Part shown: piece by piece, positions 61,070 to 64,000 of the stretch
Numbering within the stretch: position 1 is the first letter of the stretch
Layout of the letters: every line of letters begins with the position of its first letter
Origin: Deltaproteobacteria bacterium
GTDB lineage: Bacteria > Acidobacteriota > Thermoanaerobaculia > Multivoradales > JAHZIX01
Direction: 5' to 3'
Length of the DNA: 64,000 bases
NCBI GenBank assembly: GCA_022601195.1
Contig: JAHZIX010000033.1
Coordinates: 1 to 64,000, forward strand
Made by a program: the position numbers and the translations under genes
The notes under the pieces: generated by a model
Database searches by the model: none
The model's input: only the letters and a program-made list of their open reading frames with translations
What the model was told of the DNA's origin: nothing

Positions 61070-63406
61070 TCAAGCTGTCGGGGGAAGACCTAGTCCTTCC
61101 TTTTTACCAGCTCGAAGGCGCTGAGCCAGGCGGGTGAAGCGGCTTCTCGTGTCTTGGTTGCGGACCGCGGTGGTGAGGGCTCTAGGCTGCCCTAGCAGAA
61201 CTGCCAGTTTCTTGGCTCGGGTCAGAGCGGTGTAGAGAAGATTTCGTTGCAGCAGAAGAAAGTGCTGGCTATGGAGGGGGACGACGACGCAAGGATATTC
61301 ACTGCCTTGGGATTTGTGAATGGAGCAGGCGTAGGCGGGAGCGAGCTCATCGAGATCACTCAGAGGGTAGAGCACTCGGCGCCCCTCGAAGTCGACGGAG
61401 ATCTCTTCCTCCTCCTCATCGAGGGAGAGAATTCGTCCCAGGTCCCCGTTGAAAACTTCGAGCTCGTAGTTGTTGCGCAGCTGTATGACTTTGTCCGCAA
61501 CCTTGAGGCGACCGCCGCTTCTGGGAATCGGTGAGCCCGTTGGGTTGAGGCGTTCCTGGAGAGCTGCGTTGAGGTTGTGAACCCCTAGGAGGCCGCGGTT
61601 CATGGGAGCGAGCACCTGAATTTCCTCGACCGGGTGGAAACCGAAACTGCGAGGAATCCGCTCCGTAACCAAGTGGATCAGGGTTTCCAACAACTCCTCG
61701 GGCTCTTGACGGGGAATAAAGAAGAAGTCTGAAAGGGGACCTTTTTGGGAGGCCCGTTCGCCCCTTTCGAATAGAGGGATCTCGCCACGGTTGACCCGGT
61801 GCGCGTTGACGACGATGCGGCTGCTTTCTGCTTGCCGAAAGATCTCGGTCAGCCGAACCACCGCTAAGGCCCCGCTGTTGATCAGGTCCGCAAGGACTCT
61901 GCCGGGGCCGACCGAAGGGAGCTGATCGACGTCTCCAACCAGAATCAGCTTACCTGCTGGAGGCACCGCTTCCACCAGGGAACGAGCCAGCGCTGTGTCG
62001 AGCATGGAAGCTTCGTCGATAATCACCAAGTCTGCTTCCAGGTGAAGGCTTGCGCAACGGAGAAAGGCGCCCTTGGACGGGTCGAACTCCAGCAACCGGT
62101 GAACGGTGCGGGCATCCCGACCTGTCGCTTCAGCCAGGCGCCTCGCCGCTCGACCAGTGGGAGCCGCTAGAAGGATCTTCCCCCCCTTGCGGCCAAGGAT
62201 CTCGACGATTCCGCGAAGCAAGGTCGTCTTACCAGTGCCGGGGCCTCCCGTGATCACCAAGACTTTGCTGCGGAGAGCTTCTTCGATGGCCGTACGTTGC
62301 TGCGTTGCCAGAGTGAGGCCTTCTCGTTTCTCGAAATGGCTGAGGGCTCGCTCGATGTCGATGGAGGGGTCCTCTACAGGAGCTTTCATGAGGTCCATCA
62401 GGCTATCGGCGAGAGCGACCTCGGCGCGAAACAGGAGAGTCGTGAAGATGGCTTCCCGATCTCCGGTGTCGCTGAAAGCATCGCGGCTGTCGACGATCTC
62501 GCTGACCGCCTGGTCTCGTCGAATCAGGGCTTTGAGGCTCGCATCGAGAGTGCTCTGGGGAATCTCCAATAACTGCTGTCCTTCGTCCAATAGGCGTGAT
62601 TTGGGAAGAAAGAGGTGCCCGCGATCGGAGGCTTGTTGGAGCAGGTGAAGCAGGCCAGCCTCCGCCCTTCGAGGGGAGTCCCGTGGAACCCCTAGGCGTT
62701 CTGCGATGGCGTCTGCGGTGCCAAAACCAATGCCATGGATGTCCGTGGCTAGGCGATAGGGGTTCTCGCTGACTAGAGTTTCCGACTCGGGGCCGTAGGT
62801 CTTGTAGATGCGAATGGCGTAGGCGGTAGAAACGCCATGACCTTGGAGAAAGACCATGACCCGTTGGATATGGCGTTGCTCCTTCCAGGCTTCGAGGATC
62901 TGTTCGCAGCGTTTTGGACCGATTCCTTCCACTTGTCGAAGACGTTCCGGGTGGTTCTCGATGATCTCGAGAGTTCCTGCGCCGAATTGGGCCACCAGGC
63001 GTTGCGCCATGGCTTTGCCGACACCCCGAATGAGCCCGGAGCCCAGATAGCGTTCGATGCCTTCGAGGGTGGCGGGCTTGACGGCCTTGAAAGAGCTCGC
63101 CTTGAATTGTTGGCCCCACTTTTTGTCCTGCACCCATCTTCCGGCGAGGCGCAGGGTTTCTCCGGGTCGGACTCCCAAAACGTTGCCAACGACCGTTACC
63201 TGGCCGCGTCGGCCAGCGACCGCAAGCTTGAGAACGCTCCAAGCGTTGTCCTGATCGGCGAAGACGATACGTTCGAGAACCCCTTCGAGGGTTTCTTCGT
63301 TCCCTTTCGAGGATTCGCTCGCGCCCTCCGCAGCTTTTTGCTCGCCACGCTTCTGATCCCGAAGATGCCAATTCCGCTGGCCCGGCTTTCGGTGGTTTGG
63401 GTTCAC
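61070..63406 (-). CDS. recD2: RecD2-like ATP-dependent DNA helicase
   Basis: 778 residues. N-terminal OB-like region (LEGVLERIVFADQDNAWSVLKLAV), helix-hairpin-helix region (YLGSGLIRGVGKAMAQRLVAQFG, QVEGIGPKRCEQIL), then an SF1B helicase core: Walker A GGPGTGKTT (387-395), DEAS in VIIDEASMLDTAL, GDVDQLPSVGPGRVL and a C-terminal UvrD-like motif YACSIHKSQGSEYPCVVVPL. It lacks RecB and RecC partners, as usual for RecD2, which acts in replication and repair. The start is GTG with no good ribosome-binding site, so the N-terminal 35 residues are uncertain. Confidence 0.94.
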   Translation of the reverse strand: MNPNHRKPGQRNWHLRDQKRGEQKAAEGASESSKGNEETLEGVLERIVFADQDNAWSVLKLAVAGRRGQVTVVGNVLGVRPGETLRLAGRWVQDKKWGQQFKASSFKAVKPATLEGIERYLGSGLIRGVGKAMAQRLVAQFGAGTLEIIENHPERLRQVEGIGPKRCEQILEAWKEQRHIQRVMVFLQGHGVSTAYAIRIYKTYGPESETLVSENPYRLATDIHGIGFGTADAIAERLGVPRDSPRRAEAGLLHLLQQASDRGHLFLPKSRLLDEGQQLLEIPQSTLDASLKALIRRDQAVSEIVDSRDAFSDTGDREAIFTTLLFRAEVALADSLMDLMKAPVEDPSIDIERALSHFEKREGLTLATQQRTAIEEALRSKVLVITGGPGTGKTTLLRGIVEILGRKGGKILLAAPTGRAARRLAEATGRDARTVHRLLEFDPSKGAFLRCASLHLEADLVIIDEASMLDTALARSLVEAVPPAGKLILVGDVDQLPSVGPGRVLADLINSGALAVVRLTEIFRQAESSRIVVNAHRVNRGEIPLFERGERASQKGPLSDFFFIPRQEPEELLETLIHLVTERIPRSFGFHPVEEIQVLAPMNRGLLGVHNLNAALQERLNPTGSPIPRSGGRLKVADKVIQLRNNYELEVFNGDLGRILSLDEEEEEISVDFEGRRVLYPLSDLDELAPAYACSIHKSQGSEYPCVVVPLHSQHFLLLQRNLLYTALTRAKKLAVLLGQPRALTTAVRNQDTRSRFTRLAQRLRAGKKEGLGLPPTA

Positions 63407-63550
63407 TTGCCAAGTGTAATGGAGGTGGAGCCAATCTCACGAGAGGCAGCCTCGTCCAAGCGCGGCGAGTTTTCCTTTTTCTCGCCCCTGGATGGCCAAG
63501 TTGTGGCACTCCCTTCCCCGCCCCTCGGAGCTATGCCAAAATGGCCCGCT

Positions 63551-64000
63551 ATGGCTGATCTTCCCCAAGTTCTCGTGATCGATGATGAAACCGGTTCCCG
63601 CGAATCCATGGCGATCGCAGTGGAGAAGGCTGGTTTTGTCGTACGGACCTTTGATGATGCCCGCAAGGCTCTGAAGTACCTAGAAGACCTGGACAGTGTT
63701 CGGGTAGTGGTCTGTGATCTCAAGATGCCAGGGATGGATGGTTTGTCTTTCCTTAACGAAGTGCGCAGCCGGGGATATGACTTTGGGGTCATTCTGGTCA
63801 CCGGATTCGGCTCCATCGAGTCGGCGGTGGAGGCCATGCGGGTCGGGGCCGACGACTATCTCACTAAGCCGGTGGAGTTGTATGAGCTACGTCGGCGGGT
63901 GATGAATCTGATGGAACGGCGAAAGCTCAAGGAAGAAGTCACCAACCTCAGAGAGATGCTCGACAAGCGCTATGGCTTCGAAAGCATCATCGGTCAGTCG
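63551..64000 (+). CDS. NtrC-type sigma-54 response regulator (3' partial)
   Basis: The first 150 residues are visible and the frame runs off the window. Receiver domain: VLVIDDETGSRESMAIAVEKAGF, VVCDLKMPGMDGLSFL (phospho-acceptor D), VTGFGSIESAVEAMRVGADDYLTKPV. A linker helix follows and the last residues, FESIIGQS, match the start of the AAA+ domain of sigma-54 activators. A sensor kinase and target genes are probably downstream. An in-frame ATG at 63533 is an alternative start. Confidence 0.93.
   Translation, partial: MADLPQVLVIDDETGSRESMAIAVEKAGFVVRTFDDARKALKYLEDLDSVRVVVCDLKMPGMDGLSFLNEVRSRGYDFGVILVTGFGSIESAVEAMRVGADDYLTKPVELYELRRRVMNLMERRKLKEEVTNLREMLDKRYGFESIIGQS

Overview
The window looks like a chromosome segment of a Gram-negative bacterium, most likely an Acidobacteriota member related to Thermoanaerobaculia. 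The basis is two ADOP-type duplicated MacB/FtsX permeases without ATPases, two ECF sigma factor plus Ser/Thr kinase-TPR pairs, large secreted DUF11, Calx-beta and beta-helix proteins ending in a DGFESGDTSAW tail, and a DUF6768/sigma pair. The taxonomic call is inference from gene content. No rRNA, tRNA, CRISPR array, complete insertion sequence or prophage was recognised.

Layout. 1-16.7 kb: surface and secreted proteins. These are a DUF11-repeat protein open at the left edge, an IPTL-CTERM-like exported protein and a 3281-residue CSLREA/beta-helix/CARDB protein. 16.8-18.4 kb: an RtcB-family RNA ligase with an overlapping RbfA-like gene. 19.5-23 kb: sigma factor and kinase-TPR pair 1. 23.5-24.6 kb: DUF2024 and MOSC genes behind a strong promoter that contains a palindrome. 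25-27.1 kb: an SDR, an NTF2-like protein and a TetR regulator sharing an operator-like motif. 27.4-29.9 kb: a secreted He_PIG protein broken by a deletion and a frameshift. 30.1-33.6 kb: sigma/kinase pair 2. 33.7-40.5 kb: a toxin-antitoxin zone with one intact vapBC-like pair and several decayed pieces, interleaved with a DUF6768/sigma operon, an ADOP permease and an exported protein.

40.5-46.3 kb: EamA exporter with its Lrp-type regulator, a second ADOP permease and an OmpA-like protein. 46.3-48.5 kb: a MerA-like oxidoreductase overlapping a TVP38/VTT membrane protein. 48.8-56 kb: housekeeping genes, namely glutamine synthetase, a DUF4301 protein, rfbB-rfbC, uppP and a CysQ-like phosphatase. 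56-59 kb: ECF sigma factor, small membrane protein and bactofilin-like membrane protein. 59-64 kb: two convergent receiver-domain proteins (one with a degenerate receiver), a RecD2-like helicase and the start of an NtrC-type response regulator that runs off the right edge.

The most interesting unit is the rtcB/rbfA-like operon. It pairs an RNA-sealing enzyme with a protein that resembles a 30S-subunit binding factor and suggests ribosomal RNA repair. The best structural observations are the exact 378-bp DUF11 repeat array, the three-site TetR regulon and the decayed toxin-antitoxin copies.
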